64,000 nucleotides of DNA, taken from contig NZ_CP027762.1 of assembly GCF_003852315.1 (NCBI RefSeq), forward strand, positions 4,755,501-4,819,500, written 5' to 3'. Shown here piece after piece: positions 17,385 to 25,068 of this stretch (position 1 is its first letter; each line of letters opens with the position of its first letter). Source of the DNA: Pseudomonas sp. LBUM920. GTDB taxonomy: Bacteria; Pseudomonadota; Gammaproteobacteria; Pseudomonadales; Pseudomonadaceae. The notes beneath the pieces are model-generated. The model was not told where the DNA came from. It saw only the letters and a list, made by a program, of their open reading frames with translations, and made no database searches. The translations under genes and the position numbers were made by a program.

Positions 17385-18767
17385 ATGGCTTTGGATTTAT
17401 TCGTCGTACTCATCTACGCCGCCGGCATGCTCGTGCTCGGCTATTACGGCATGCGCCGCGCCAAGACCCACGAAGATTACCTGGTGGCCGGCCGCAACCT
17501 GGGCCCGTCGCTGTACATGGGCACCATGGCCGCCACGGTATTGGGCGGTGCATCCACCGTCGGCACCGTGCGCCTGGGTTATGTGCACGGCATCTCCGGC
17601 TTCTGGCTGTGTGCTGCGCTGGGCGCCGGGATCATCGCGTTGAACCTGTTCCTGGCCAAACCACTGCTGAAGTTGAAGATCTTCACCGTCACCCAGGTCC
17701 TGGAAAAACGCTACAACCCGATGGCCCGCCAAGCGAGTGCGGTGATCATGCTGGCCTACGCGCTGATGATTGGCGTGACCTCGATCCTGGCCATCGGCAC
17801 CGTGCTGCAAGTGCTGTTCGGCCTGCCGTTCTGGGTCTCGGTGCTGTTGGGCGGTGGCGTGGTGGTGGTGTATTCGACCATCGGCGGCATGTGGTCGCTG
17901 ACGCTTACCGACATTGTGCAGTTCGTGATCAAGACCGTCGGGCTGATGTTTATCCTGCTGCCGATCTGCCTGTACCGCGTCGGCGGCTGGGATCAACTGG
18001 TGGCCAAGTTGCCGGCGTCGAATTTCAGCTTCACCGAAATCGGCTGGGACACGATCATCACCTACTTCATGATCTACTTTTTCGGCATCCTGATCGGTCA
18101 GGACATCTGGCAACGGGTGTTCACTGCCCGTGACGAAAAGGTCGCGCAGTACGCAGGCACCTTCGCCGGCTTCTACTGCATTCTTTACGGCCTGGCCTGC
18201 GCGCTGATCGGCATGGCTGCTCATGTGCTGTTGCCGAATCTGGACAACGTCAACAATGCCTTCGCCGCTATCGTCAAAGCTTCATTGCCGGACGGCATTC
18301 GCGGGCTGGTGATCGCCGCCGCACTGGCCGCGATGATGTCCACCGCCAGCGCCGGCTTACTCGCCGCCTCCACCGTATTGACCGAAGACCTGCTGCCGCG
18401 TTTGCGCGGTGGCAAACAATCGAGCCTGAACATCAACCGCTTGTTCACGATGCTGACGGGCATTGCCGTGCTGGGTATCGCCCTGGTGGTCAACGATGTG
18501 ATCAGCGCCTTGACCCTCGCCTACAACTTGTTGGTGGGTGGCATGCTGATCCCACTGATGGGAGCGATTTTCTGGAAGCGGGCAACCACCTCGGGGGCGA
18601 TCGCATCCATGGCCCTGGGCTTTGTGACGGCATTGGTCTTCATGTTCAAGGATGGCTTGGACGCGAACACGCCGATCTATTACAGCCTGGCGGTTGGGCT
18701 GGTGAGTTTTGTTGGGGTGAGTTTGTTGTCGCGACGCCCGCAGGCTGCGGCGGCTAGGGCAATTTAA
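17385..18767 (+). CDS. Sodium:solute symporter (SSS family)
   Basis: A 460-residue inner-membrane symporter with about 13 hydrophobic segments. The N-terminal signature THEDYLVAGRNLG and the Na+-site-rich region GGASTVGTVRLGYVHG are typical of the SSS family. It begins 24 bases after the NCS1-like gene (GGAGA upstream) and is followed by a strong terminator, so it is the last gene of the gbu operon. It corresponds to PA1418. Two unrelated transporters in one small catabolic operon suggest two substrates or uptake plus product handling. Confidence 0.88.
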   Translation: MALDLFVVLIYAAGMLVLGYYGMRRAKTHEDYLVAGRNLGPSLYMGTMAATVLGGASTVGTVRLGYVHGISGFWLCAALGAGIIALNLFLAKPLLKLKIFTVTQVLEKRYNPMARQASAVIMLAYALMIGVTSILAIGTVLQVLFGLPFWVSVLLGGGVVVVYSTIGGMWSLTLTDIVQFVIKTVGLMFILLPICLYRVGGWDQLVAKLPASNFSFTEIGWDTIITYFMIYFFGILIGQDIWQRVFTARDEKVAQYAGTFAGFYCILYGLACALIGMAAHVLLPNLDNVNNAFAAIVKASLPDGIRGLVIAAALAAMMSTASAGLLAASTVLTEDLLPRLRGGKQSSLNINRLFTMLTGIAVLGIALVVNDVISALTLAYNLLVGGMLIPLMGAIFWKRATTSGAIASMALGFVTALVFMFKDGLDANTPIYYSLAVGLVSFVGVSLLSRRPQAAAARAI

Positions 18768-18798
18768 GGCAGCACCGGCATCAGAGCGGTTTCTTCAG

Positions 18799-18833
18799 CG
18801 GGTGCGACGTCGGATGTCGCACCCGTTTTTTTT
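18799..18833 (+). terminator. Rho-independent terminator of the gbu operon
   Basis: Stem CGGGTGCGAC (18799-18808) and GTCGCACCCG (18816-18825), followed directly by eight T residues. Confidence 0.93.
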
Positions 18834-18850
18834 ACCTGCCACAAACAACG

Positions 18851-18938
18851 ATGGGAGCGGGCTTGCTGACGAAGGCGGTGTGTCAGCCAACATGTGCGTT
18901 GACTAACAGACCCCCTTCGCGAGCAAGCCCGCTCCCAT
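18851..18938. repeat. REP doublet, GCGGGC family
   Basis: Arms ATGGGAGCGGGCTTGC (18851) and its complement ending at 18938. The terminal base is A rather than G in both arms. It lies between the gbu terminator and the PA1414-type gene. Confidence 0.85.
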
Positions 18939-18964
18939 CTGTTGAATTCTGCTGGAACCCGAGC

Positions 18965-19087
18965 TTATCTGCGACGGGGCCGGCGCTGCTCGTCATCCGT
19001 GCGAATCGGCACCGGTTGCAACGGAGGCTCGATCAGTCCGAGCGCGACGCCAACGTCATGGAGCCAGTTTTGGATTTTCTCTTTCAT
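18965..19087 (-). CDS. PA1414-family small protein / sicX-type locus (40 aa)
   Basis: A 40-residue product beginning MKEKIQNWLHDVGVALGL: a short amphipathic helix, then IEPPLQPVPIRTDDE and a very basic tail (RRPRRR). GGGGGC lies four bases before the ATG. The start and the position next to the gbu cluster and a LysR gene match PA1414 of P. aeruginosa. That locus was later described as the source of the low-oxygen-induced small RNA SicX, so the transcript itself may be the functional product here. A partial Anr/FNR box lies about 120 bases upstream. Family assignment is from memory of the sequence and from synteny. Confidence 0.72.
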   Translation of the reverse strand: MKEKIQNWLHDVGVALGLIEPPLQPVPIRTDDEQRRPRRR

Positions 19088-19205
19088 GGTTGCCCCCTTT
19101 GCGGGTAATGCGGGTCGGCGCGAGTTTTGTCGCCTTTTCCTACAGTGATAGTAGTCCTAAGTCCTACGTAATGCTTGAACGAAACCACAACGAACTATTA
19201 CTGAA

Positions 19206-19219
19206 TTGATTCAAATCCT
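19206..19219 (-). promoter_or_regulatory. Partial Anr/FNR box upstream of the PA1414-type gene
   Basis: Read on the minus strand, AGGATTTGAATCAA matches TTGATNNNNATCAA at 8 of 10 fixed positions, with one perfect half-site. If centred at -41.5 it would place transcription start near 19171, giving a leader of about 80 bases. No strong -10 box could be confirmed. It lies 11 bases before the 3' end of the convergent-facing LysR gene. Confidence 0.4.
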
Positions 19220-19229
19220 GACGGATCGT

Positions 19230-20123
19230 TCAAGCAATCGCGCGCGTGTCCTGCAATAACTCGGCTTTGCCTTCCTGCTGCAGGTCAATCCATGCATTGA
19301 GGTTAGCGCCGAGCATACCCTTTCGCCACATCAGCCAGGTCGTTGCGGTCGCAAAAGGCCCCGTCAGGGGATGAACGGACACGCTGTCCTTGCCTGGCAG
19401 GCTCTCCAGCATGGATTCAGACATTAATGCCACACCGGAACCGGCGATCACGCAGGCGAGCATGCCCTGATAGGACTCAATCTCGATGGCCCGGCCCATG
19501 GCCACGCGCTCGTGGGAGAACCAGGTCTCCAGCCGCGTGCGGTACGCGCAACTGCGGCGAAAGGTGAACACCGAGCGCCCCGCTACATCCTGCGGCCCGC
19601 GCACGGGCGGGTGATCAGCCTCGCAGATCAACACCAGGCGCTCTTCGCACAGTGGCACACCGTCCAAGGTCGCGATGGTCAGCGGGCCATCCACCAATGC
19701 CGCATCCAGTCGCCCAGTGATCAAGCCTTCCAACAGTTCACCGCTGGGCGCCGACTGCACCTGCAGGTTCACCATCGGATAAGCCTTGTGATAGCGCGCC
19801 AACAACCTCGGCAAATGAATCGCGGCGGTGCTGTACATGCTGCCCAACACAAAATCGCCGGCCGGTTGCCCGCCCTGGACGGCGCCGTGGGCCTCATCGT
19901 GCAACGCAATCAGACGAGTGCTGTAGTCCAGCAGCACCTTGCCGGCGGGAGAAAGCTGCAAGCGTTGACGCTCGCGCACAAACAATTCCACCCCCAGTTG
20001 CTCTTCCATCTGCTTGAGCCGTGTCGACAGGTTCGACGGCACACGGTGCAGGCGCTCGGCTGCGCGGGTGATGGAGCCCTCTTCTGCCACGGCCTGGAAA
20101 ATCCGCAATTGACTGAACTCCAT
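19230..20123 (-). CDS. LysR-family transcriptional regulator
   Basis: A 297-residue LysR-type regulator. The winged helix covers the first 60 residues (FSQLRIFQAVAEEGSITRAA, then RVPSNLSTRLKQMEEQLG), followed by the periplasmic-binding-type effector domain. The start at 20123 has GGAGAAAGG immediately upstream; the in-frame TTG at 20135 is less likely. It is divergent from an MFS transporter gene with 103 bases between them, so it probably controls that gene. A TGA-N9-TCA element at 20139-20153 in the spacer is a weak site candidate. The ligand is unknown. Confidence 0.87.
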   Translation of the reverse strand: MEFSQLRIFQAVAEEGSITRAAERLHRVPSNLSTRLKQMEEQLGVELFVRERQRLQLSPAGKVLLDYSTRLIALHDEAHGAVQGGQPAGDFVLGSMYSTAAIHLPRLLARYHKAYPMVNLQVQSAPSGELLEGLITGRLDAALVDGPLTIATLDGVPLCEERLVLICEADHPPVRGPQDVAGRSVFTFRRSCAYRTRLETWFSHERVAMGRAIEIESYQGMLACVIAGSGVALMSESMLESLPGKDSVSVHPLTGPFATATTWLMWRKGMLGANLNAWIDLQQEGKAELLQDTRAIA

Positions 20124-20226
20124 ACCTTTCTCCAAAACTGAACAAGTTACTCACTATTATTCATTTTTACAGAAAGTCAATTCGCTTTAGCCTGAAGGTC
20201 TTCGCTTGCTAGCAGGAAACCAGAAC

Positions 20227-21444
20227 ATGTCACCGCTGATTCGCTTACTCGCCAGCTTTGTCGCCCTGATGATGGCCATGGGCATTGGACGCTTCGCCCT
20301 CACGCCACAGATGCCGCATCTGCTCAGCGAAGGGCAGATCGACCTGACCGGCGCAGGCCTGATCGCTGCCGCCAATTATTTGGGTTACTTCGTTGGCGCG
20401 GTGGATTCGATCTTCGCCCGCAGCCATCACCACGTGCGGGGGCGGATGTACGGCGGGTTGTGGTTGTGCGTACTGCTGACGCTGGCCTCGTACTGGGCGC
20501 AAGGGTTTTGGCCGCACCTGCTGCTGCGCTTCGGCACGGGTGTCGCAAGTGCCTGGGCGTTGGTGATGATCACCAGTTTGAGCCAACCGCTGGCAATTGC
20601 CGCCGGCCGTCCACGCTTGGGAGCCTTGGTTTTCGCAGGGCCGGGGCTGGGGATTTTGCTCACCGGTCTGCTGGCTTTGGGCTCTAACCTGCTGGGACAA
20701 AGCTCGGCCACGCTGTGGCTGGTGTATGGCCTGGTGGCGTTGGTCATGCTGCTGGCAATCCTGCCATTCTTGCCTCAGCCGATGCCCGCCGCCCCACACA
20801 CTGCCCGTGCAGGCAGCAATCAAAGCATCACGCACCTGTGCTGGATCTACTTTCTGTACGGTCTGGGCTACATCATTCCGGCCACCTTTCTGTCGCAGAT
20901 GGCCAGCGCGCAATTCAACGGCGCCTGGCAGGCGGATCTGTTCTGGCCATGCTTTGGTCTGGCGGCTGCCATTGGCGTGGTAGCCGTGAGCTTGCGCCGC
21001 AACAACACGCACACCACCCGCCGCTGGCTGATGACCACCTTGTGGCTGCAAGCGACCGGCGTGTTTGCCTGCTTGCTGGGCAACGGCTGGGGCCTGGCGC
21101 TGGGTGTTTTGCTCTGCGGTACACCGTTCCTGGCGTGCATGATGCTGGTGATGCAGCGCCTGCGTGAGGTCGCGCCCCACGGCTATCAGCGCAGCACCGG
21201 GCTGCTGACCGCCAGCTTCGCCATCGGTCAATTGAGCGGCCCGCTGCTGGCCTCGGTGAGCAGCCACCTGAGTGGCGGCCTGCAACCGGCCCTGGTGATT
21301 GCCGGCGCGGGCCTGCTGGTAGCCGGCGCGCTGCTGCTGCGCCCTACTGCCGCGGTCAGCCAGCCACCAGCGGCGCCGGTACGCGAACCTGTTCTCGCCG
21401 CGCCAGCACCAGGAAGAACAGCCCACCCAGCAAGCACCCGGTAA
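20227..21444 (+). CDS. YbfB/YjiJ-family MFS transporter
   Basis: A 405-residue inner-membrane transporter with 12 hydrophobic segments. The N-terminal MGIGRFALTPQMPHLL is characteristic of the YbfB/YjiJ subfamily. I used the ATG at 20227, preceded by AGGA; the open frame begins earlier. Its last 30 codons, a Pro/Ala-rich tail, overlap antisense with the 3' end of the convergent NCS1 gene. The substrate is unknown; the divergent LysR gene is the likely regulator. Confidence 0.85.
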   Translation: MSPLIRLLASFVALMMAMGIGRFALTPQMPHLLSEGQIDLTGAGLIAAANYLGYFVGAVDSIFARSHHHVRGRMYGGLWLCVLLTLASYWAQGFWPHLLLRFGTGVASAWALVMITSLSQPLAIAAGRPRLGALVFAGPGLGILLTGLLALGSNLLGQSSATLWLVYGLVALVMLLAILPFLPQPMPAAPHTARAGSNQSITHLCWIYFLYGLGYIIPATFLSQMASAQFNGAWQADLFWPCFGLAAAIGVVAVSLRRNNTHTTRRWLMTTLWLQATGVFACLLGNGWGLALGVLLCGTPFLACMMLVMQRLREVAPHGYQRSTGLLTASFAIGQLSGPLLASVSSHLSGGLQPALVIAGAGLLVAGALLLRPTAAVSQPPAAPVREPVLAAPAPGRTAHPASTR

Positions 21445-22798
21445 ACCAGGCGAAGTTGGCCATGCCCTGCAACGCCGGGGTGAAGGTGATCGCGACGCCC
21501 GCCAGCGTCGCAGGCACCAAGGCTTTGACCGCGGTCCAGTTCACGCCGCCGTCGAAGTAATAGCGCCCGTTTGGGCTGTCATCGAACAAGGCGTCCACAT
21601 CGATCTTCTGTTTTTTGATCAGGTAGAAGTCCACCAACAGGATGCCGAACAACGGCCCGATAAACGCCGCGAGAATATCCAGCGTGTAGTGAATCATCAG
21701 TGGGTTGTTGAACAGGTTCCACGGGGTGATGAAGATCGACGCCACCGCTGCAATCATCCCACCGGCGCGCCAGCTGATTTTGCTCGGCGCGACGTTGGCG
21801 AAATCAAACGCAGGCGACACGAAGTTGGCGACGATATTGATGCCGATGGTGGCGGTCACGAAGGCAAAGGCGCCGAGCAGCACGGCCATGCTGTTGTCGA
21901 TACGCGAAACGGTGGCAATCGGGTCATGCAGCATTTCACCAAACACTGGCAAGGTGCCCGACACAATAACGACGGTGACCAGCGAGAACGCCAGGAAATT
22001 CACCGGCAGCCCCCAGAAATTACCGCGACGCACGTCGTGCATGCTGCGGCAGTAGCGGCTGAAATCGCCGAAATTCAGCGTTGGCCCCGAGAAGTAGGAC
22101 ACCACCAGCGCCGTCGCCACGATCACCTGCCCAAAAGCCTGCCAGCCCGAGAGGGATTTTTCCGCCAGGGTAAAGCTGATATTTACCCAGCCGGCCTTCC
22201 ACACAATCCAGCCGGCCAGGGCAAACATCACCGCGTAGACCACCGGCCCCGCCCAGTCGATAAAGCGCCGGATGGATTCCATGCCCGCCCAGAATACGGC
22301 CGCTTGCAATACCCATAAGCTAAGGAAACCGAACCAGCCCAAGTAGGACAGGCCTGCAAAATGCGGCTCTGCATATACCGCCATCTGTGGGAAAAAACGC
22401 AGCACCACGATGATCAAGGCACTCGACGCCAGGTACGTTTGAATCCCGTACCAGGCCACGGCAATCAGGCCGCGAATCACCGCCGGAATATTTGCTCCGA
22501 ACACGCCAAAGGCCAGCCGGCAGATGACCGGATACGGCACCGCCGCTTGCTGGCTCGGCCTGGCGACAAGATTGGCAATCAACTGCACGATACAAATACC
22601 CGCGAGCAAGGCGATCAGCACCTGCCAACTGGCCAGCCCAAGCGCGAACAGGCTGGCGGCGAACACGTAGCCGCCGACGCTGTGCACGTCACTCATCCAA
22701 AAGGCGAAGATGTTGTACCAGGTCCACTTTTGCGGCAATGGGCCCAGGTCCTGGTTGTACAGGCGCGGGCTGTAGCCTTTGGGCAATTGTTCGGCCAT
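21356..22798 (-). CDS. NCS1-family nucleobase/allantoin/hydantoin transporter
   Basis: A 480-residue inner-membrane symporter with about 12 transmembrane segments. It begins MAEQLPKGYSPRLYNQDLGP and continues TWYNIFAFWMSDVHSVGGY, the N-terminal NCS1 signature shared by allantoin, uracil and hydantoin transporters. The start at 22798 has AGGAG eight bases upstream. It differs clearly from the cytosine-permease-like member at 15.8 kb. No catabolic gene is adjacent, so the substrate is open. Several GTATAC/GTGnnCAC palindromes lie upstream. Confidence 0.87.
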   Translation of the reverse strand: MAEQLPKGYSPRLYNQDLGPLPQKWTWYNIFAFWMSDVHSVGGYVFAASLFALGLASWQVLIALLAGICIVQLIANLVARPSQQAAVPYPVICRLAFGVFGANIPAVIRGLIAVAWYGIQTYLASSALIIVVLRFFPQMAVYAEPHFAGLSYLGWFGFLSLWVLQAAVFWAGMESIRRFIDWAGPVVYAVMFALAGWIVWKAGWVNISFTLAEKSLSGWQAFGQVIVATALVVSYFSGPTLNFGDFSRYCRSMHDVRRGNFWGLPVNFLAFSLVTVVIVSGTLPVFGEMLHDPIATVSRIDNSMAVLLGAFAFVTATIGINIVANFVSPAFDFANVAPSKISWRAGGMIAAVASIFITPWNLFNNPLMIHYTLDILAAFIGPLFGILLVDFYLIKKQKIDVDALFDDSPNGRYYFDGGVNWTAVKALVPATLAGVAITFTPALQGMANFAWFTGCLLGGLFFLVLARREQVRVPAPLVAG

Positions 22799-22996
22799 CG
22801 CTTGGCTCCTCGAAATACCGGCCTGCGCTGCCGTAGCAGTGTGCATACGGGAGGCGGCGGGGTTTGTATACGAGGTGTTCAGCAGAATGCGTGCCAATGG
22901 CACACAATCCCTCTGGAACGGTGCTCCAAAGGAATTTAGGAAGCGCTAGCGGACGGGGCTCCGCTCAGCAACGGTGCACATGAATCGTGTACACAA

Positions 22997-23395
22997 TCAG
23001 CGTTGCACCCGATGTGCACACAAGTACCCGACCGTGCAACAAATGCCAGTGAGGACGGTACCCCAGGCCATGTCCATGAGCGCCAACCCAGCAGACCAGC
23101 CCTGCAGCGTCGCCCAATTGCTCAGGTCATACGTGCCGTAGGCCACCAGGCCAAGCAGGGCTCCCAGCCGCGCTGCGCGCTGCCAACTGCCGCTCGGCAG
23201 GACCACAAACACCACACAACCGATGGCATACAGCAGGTAGAACACCACGGCAGGGAACAGCCGCGGCTGATCAAGCATCAGCGAGCCGAGCAGGGATTTG
23301 TAGGTCGGGCCCATGAGGACGCCGAGCCAGAGGCCGTCGAGCACCAGAAACGCAAGCAAGGTGCCGAGGTAAGCGAACAGGGTTTTCTTGGACAT
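22997..23395 (-). CDS. DUF2177 family membrane protein
   Basis: A 132-residue protein with four hydrophobic segments (about 6-27, 45-65, 74-90 and 103-125), fitting DUF2177; the function is not known. The family segment GLWLGVLMGPTYKSLLG is present. The start at 23395 has GAGGT eight bases upstream. The open frame continues to 23500, but that stretch is translated REP sequence and is not part of the gene. Confidence 0.82.
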   Translation of the reverse strand: MSKKTLFAYLGTLLAFLVLDGLWLGVLMGPTYKSLLGSLMLDQPRLFPAVVFYLLYAIGCVVFVVLPSGSWQRAARLGALLGLVAYGTYDLSNWATLQGWSAGLALMDMAWGTVLTGICCTVGYLCAHRVQR

Positions 23396-23408
23396 TGAAG
23401 CGACCTCT

Positions 23409-23490
23409 GCAGGAGCTGGCTTGCCAGCGATGGCATCCAACAGGACACCACGAAAACCACTGGCCTCGTCGCCGGCGAGCCGGCTCCTAC
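23409..23490. repeat. REP doublet, third subfamily (CAGGAGCTGGC)
   Basis: Left arm GCAGGAGCTGGCTTGCCAGC and right arm GCCGGCGAGCCGGCTCCTAC. These differ from the other two families in the window in starting with GCAGGAGC/GTAGGAGC instead of GTGGGAGC. Confidence 0.8.
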
Positions 23491-23507
23491 AGAAGAACAA
23501 AGCGCAC

Positions 23508-24344
23508 TCAGCTTAGTTCAATGCGATCCGCGTGAATCACAATCTGACCTTGCTTGTAGAGCGCACCAATGGCCTTTTTGAAGTTGCCTTTGCTGACACC
23601 GAACAAGTTGCTGATCACCGCCGGGTCGCTTTTGTCGCTGACCGGCAGAGTGCCGTTGTTTTCACGCAACTTGGCGAGAATCTTCGAGTTCAGGCTGGAG
23701 GCCGCTTCTTGCCCAACCGGCTGCAGGCTCAGGCTGATGTTGCCATCGGCGCGAATCTCTTTGATAAAGCCTTTCTCTTCCTTGCCCGGGCGCAGGAACT
23801 TGAACACTTCGTTTTTGTGGATCAGGCCCCAATGCTTGTTGTTGATGATTGCCTTGAAGCCCATGTCCGTGGCTTCGGCCACCAGCAAGTCGACTTCCTG
23901 GCCCACCTGGTAGTTGGCCGGTGTCTTGTCCAAGTAGCGATCCAGCCGCGCGGTGGCGGTGATGCGCTTGGTGTGCTTGTCGAGGTAGACGTGCACCACG
24001 CAGTATTCGCCCGCGGTCAGCTGACGTTTTTCTTCCGAATACGGCAGCAACAGATCCTTGGGCAAACCCCAATCGAGGAATACACCGATGCTGTTGACTT
24101 CAACGACTTTCAAACTGGCGAATTCGCCGACTTGAACTTTCGGCTTTTCAGTCGTTGCGATAAGTTTGTCGTCACTGTCCAAGTAAATGAAAACGTTAAG
24201 CCAGTCTTCATCTTCACTGGGAATATCTTTGGGGATATACCGATTAGGCAAGAGGATTTCGCCATCTTGCGCACCGTCCAGGTACAAACCAAAGTTAGTG
24301 TGTTTAACCACTTGCAAGCTGTTGTAGCGCCCGACTAAAGCCAT
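23508..24344 (-). CDS. CvfB-type S1-domain RNA-binding protein (YitL-like)
   Basis: A 278-residue cytosolic protein with repeated S1-like beta barrels and a C-terminal winged-helix segment. The N-terminus (ALVGRYNSLQVVKHTNFGLYLDG) and the middle repeats (GEFASLKVVEVNSIGVFLDWGL, and VGQEVDLLVAEATDMGFKAIIN read in parts) are S1-type; the end (VISNLFGVSKGNFKKAIGALYKQG) is the winged helix. Staphylococcal CvfB binds RNA and affects virulence regulators; the pseudomonad role is not established. The start at 24344 is preferred to a TTG two codons upstream. Confidence 0.87.
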   Translation of the reverse strand: MALVGRYNSLQVVKHTNFGLYLDGAQDGEILLPNRYIPKDIPSEDEDWLNVFIYLDSDDKLIATTEKPKVQVGEFASLKVVEVNSIGVFLDWGLPKDLLLPYSEEKRQLTAGEYCVVHVYLDKHTKRITATARLDRYLDKTPANYQVGQEVDLLVAEATDMGFKAIINNKHWGLIHKNEVFKFLRPGKEEKGFIKEIRADGNISLSLQPVGQEAASSLNSKILAKLRENNGTLPVSDKSDPAVISNLFGVSKGNFKKAIGALYKQGQIVIHADRIELS

Positions 24345-24667
24345 TTCCAAATACCCTCGTTACGTGGGCGGCATTCTACCCGAGTTGCGCCCGGCACGCG
24401 CGCGCACCTGAAAAATCGCGGGCTGGCGTGGCGCTCCAGTGGCACTGCCCCACTCGTCAGATCAGATCCTTGAATTTTGCCGCCCGTCAGGTACTGACTC
24501 CTCAAGTGGTTTCGAATTAAAACAGTAAGTTAGGCGCCTATTTCACAGGCAAACTTCGACAATTACCGCCTGACCCAACAATTCCCGGAGGATATTTGCC
24601 AAGCAATTGTCAAGTATTTCCTGTACGATGCCTGGCCAAGTTAATTTTCTACAGGTTAGTGGCCGCC
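24345..24667. other. Divergent spacer between cvfB and the 59-residue gene
   Basis: This 323-base region must contain two promoters. It has no convincing gene. An AT-rich part at 24500-24660 precedes the small gene, but I could not fit consensus boxes at normal spacing. Confidence 0.35.
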
Positions 24668-24847
24668 ATGCGCGTAAAAGCATCCAACAGCAAAGCAAAG
24701 CCAGCTCCAGCCGTTGAAACCAGCGAATCGATCAACAGCCAGATTGCTGCGTTCCTCAAGTCCGGCGGCGAAATCCAGCAAATTGCCAAGGGCGTCAGCG
24801 GCCAGACTTTCGGCCCGTCCAAGCAAATCAGCCTGGGCAAAAAGTAA
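24668..24847 (+). CDS. Small basic protein of unknown function (59 aa)
   Basis: A 59-residue, Lys/Ser-rich protein beginning MRVKASNSKAKPAPAVE, then a helix (SINSQIAAFLKSGGEIQQIAKGV), and ending GPSKQISLGKK. The flexible basic N-terminus plus one helix suggests nucleic-acid or ribosome association, but this is only composition. I took the ATG at 24668; the frame is open upstream to 24596 but that part looks non-coding. A 40-base hairpin follows the stop codon. I do not recognise a named family. Confidence 0.65.
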   Translation: MRVKASNSKAKPAPAVETSESINSQIAAFLKSGGEIQQIAKGVSGQTFGPSKQISLGKK

Positions 24848-24876
24848 AACTTGCGCAACATCCGCCTGCGTTGCAC

Positions 24877-24916
24877 CTAGTCCCTAAGCGTCTTGCCCTC
24901 AAGGCGCCAGGACTAG
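24877..24916 (+). terminator. Long imperfect hairpin after the 59-residue gene
   Basis: Outer stem CTAGTCC/GGACTAG (24877-24883, 24910-24916), an internal loop, then inner stem GCGTCTTG/CAAGGCGC (24888-24895, 24900-24907, one G-U pair) with a CCCT loop. There is no T tract, so it may be an RNA 3'-end structure or processing site rather than a classical terminator. Confidence 0.5.
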
Positions 24917-25068
24917 AGCTCGAAACACCCTCTGTGCATCACTCTATAGTGCGTTAATCGACGAACGGGCCTCACCTTCAGGCGTTCGCCGGTATGCTTG
25001 CACACGTCTAGAACGGGCATCTGCCCGATTTCCTCTGTCACTGCTCCTCGCTTTTCATGGAGTGAAGC

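Noticed and set aside
20139..20153. LysR operator between the LysR and MFS genes
   Set aside because: TGA-N9-TCA has only three matching bases per arm; mentioned under the LysR gene but not called as a site.
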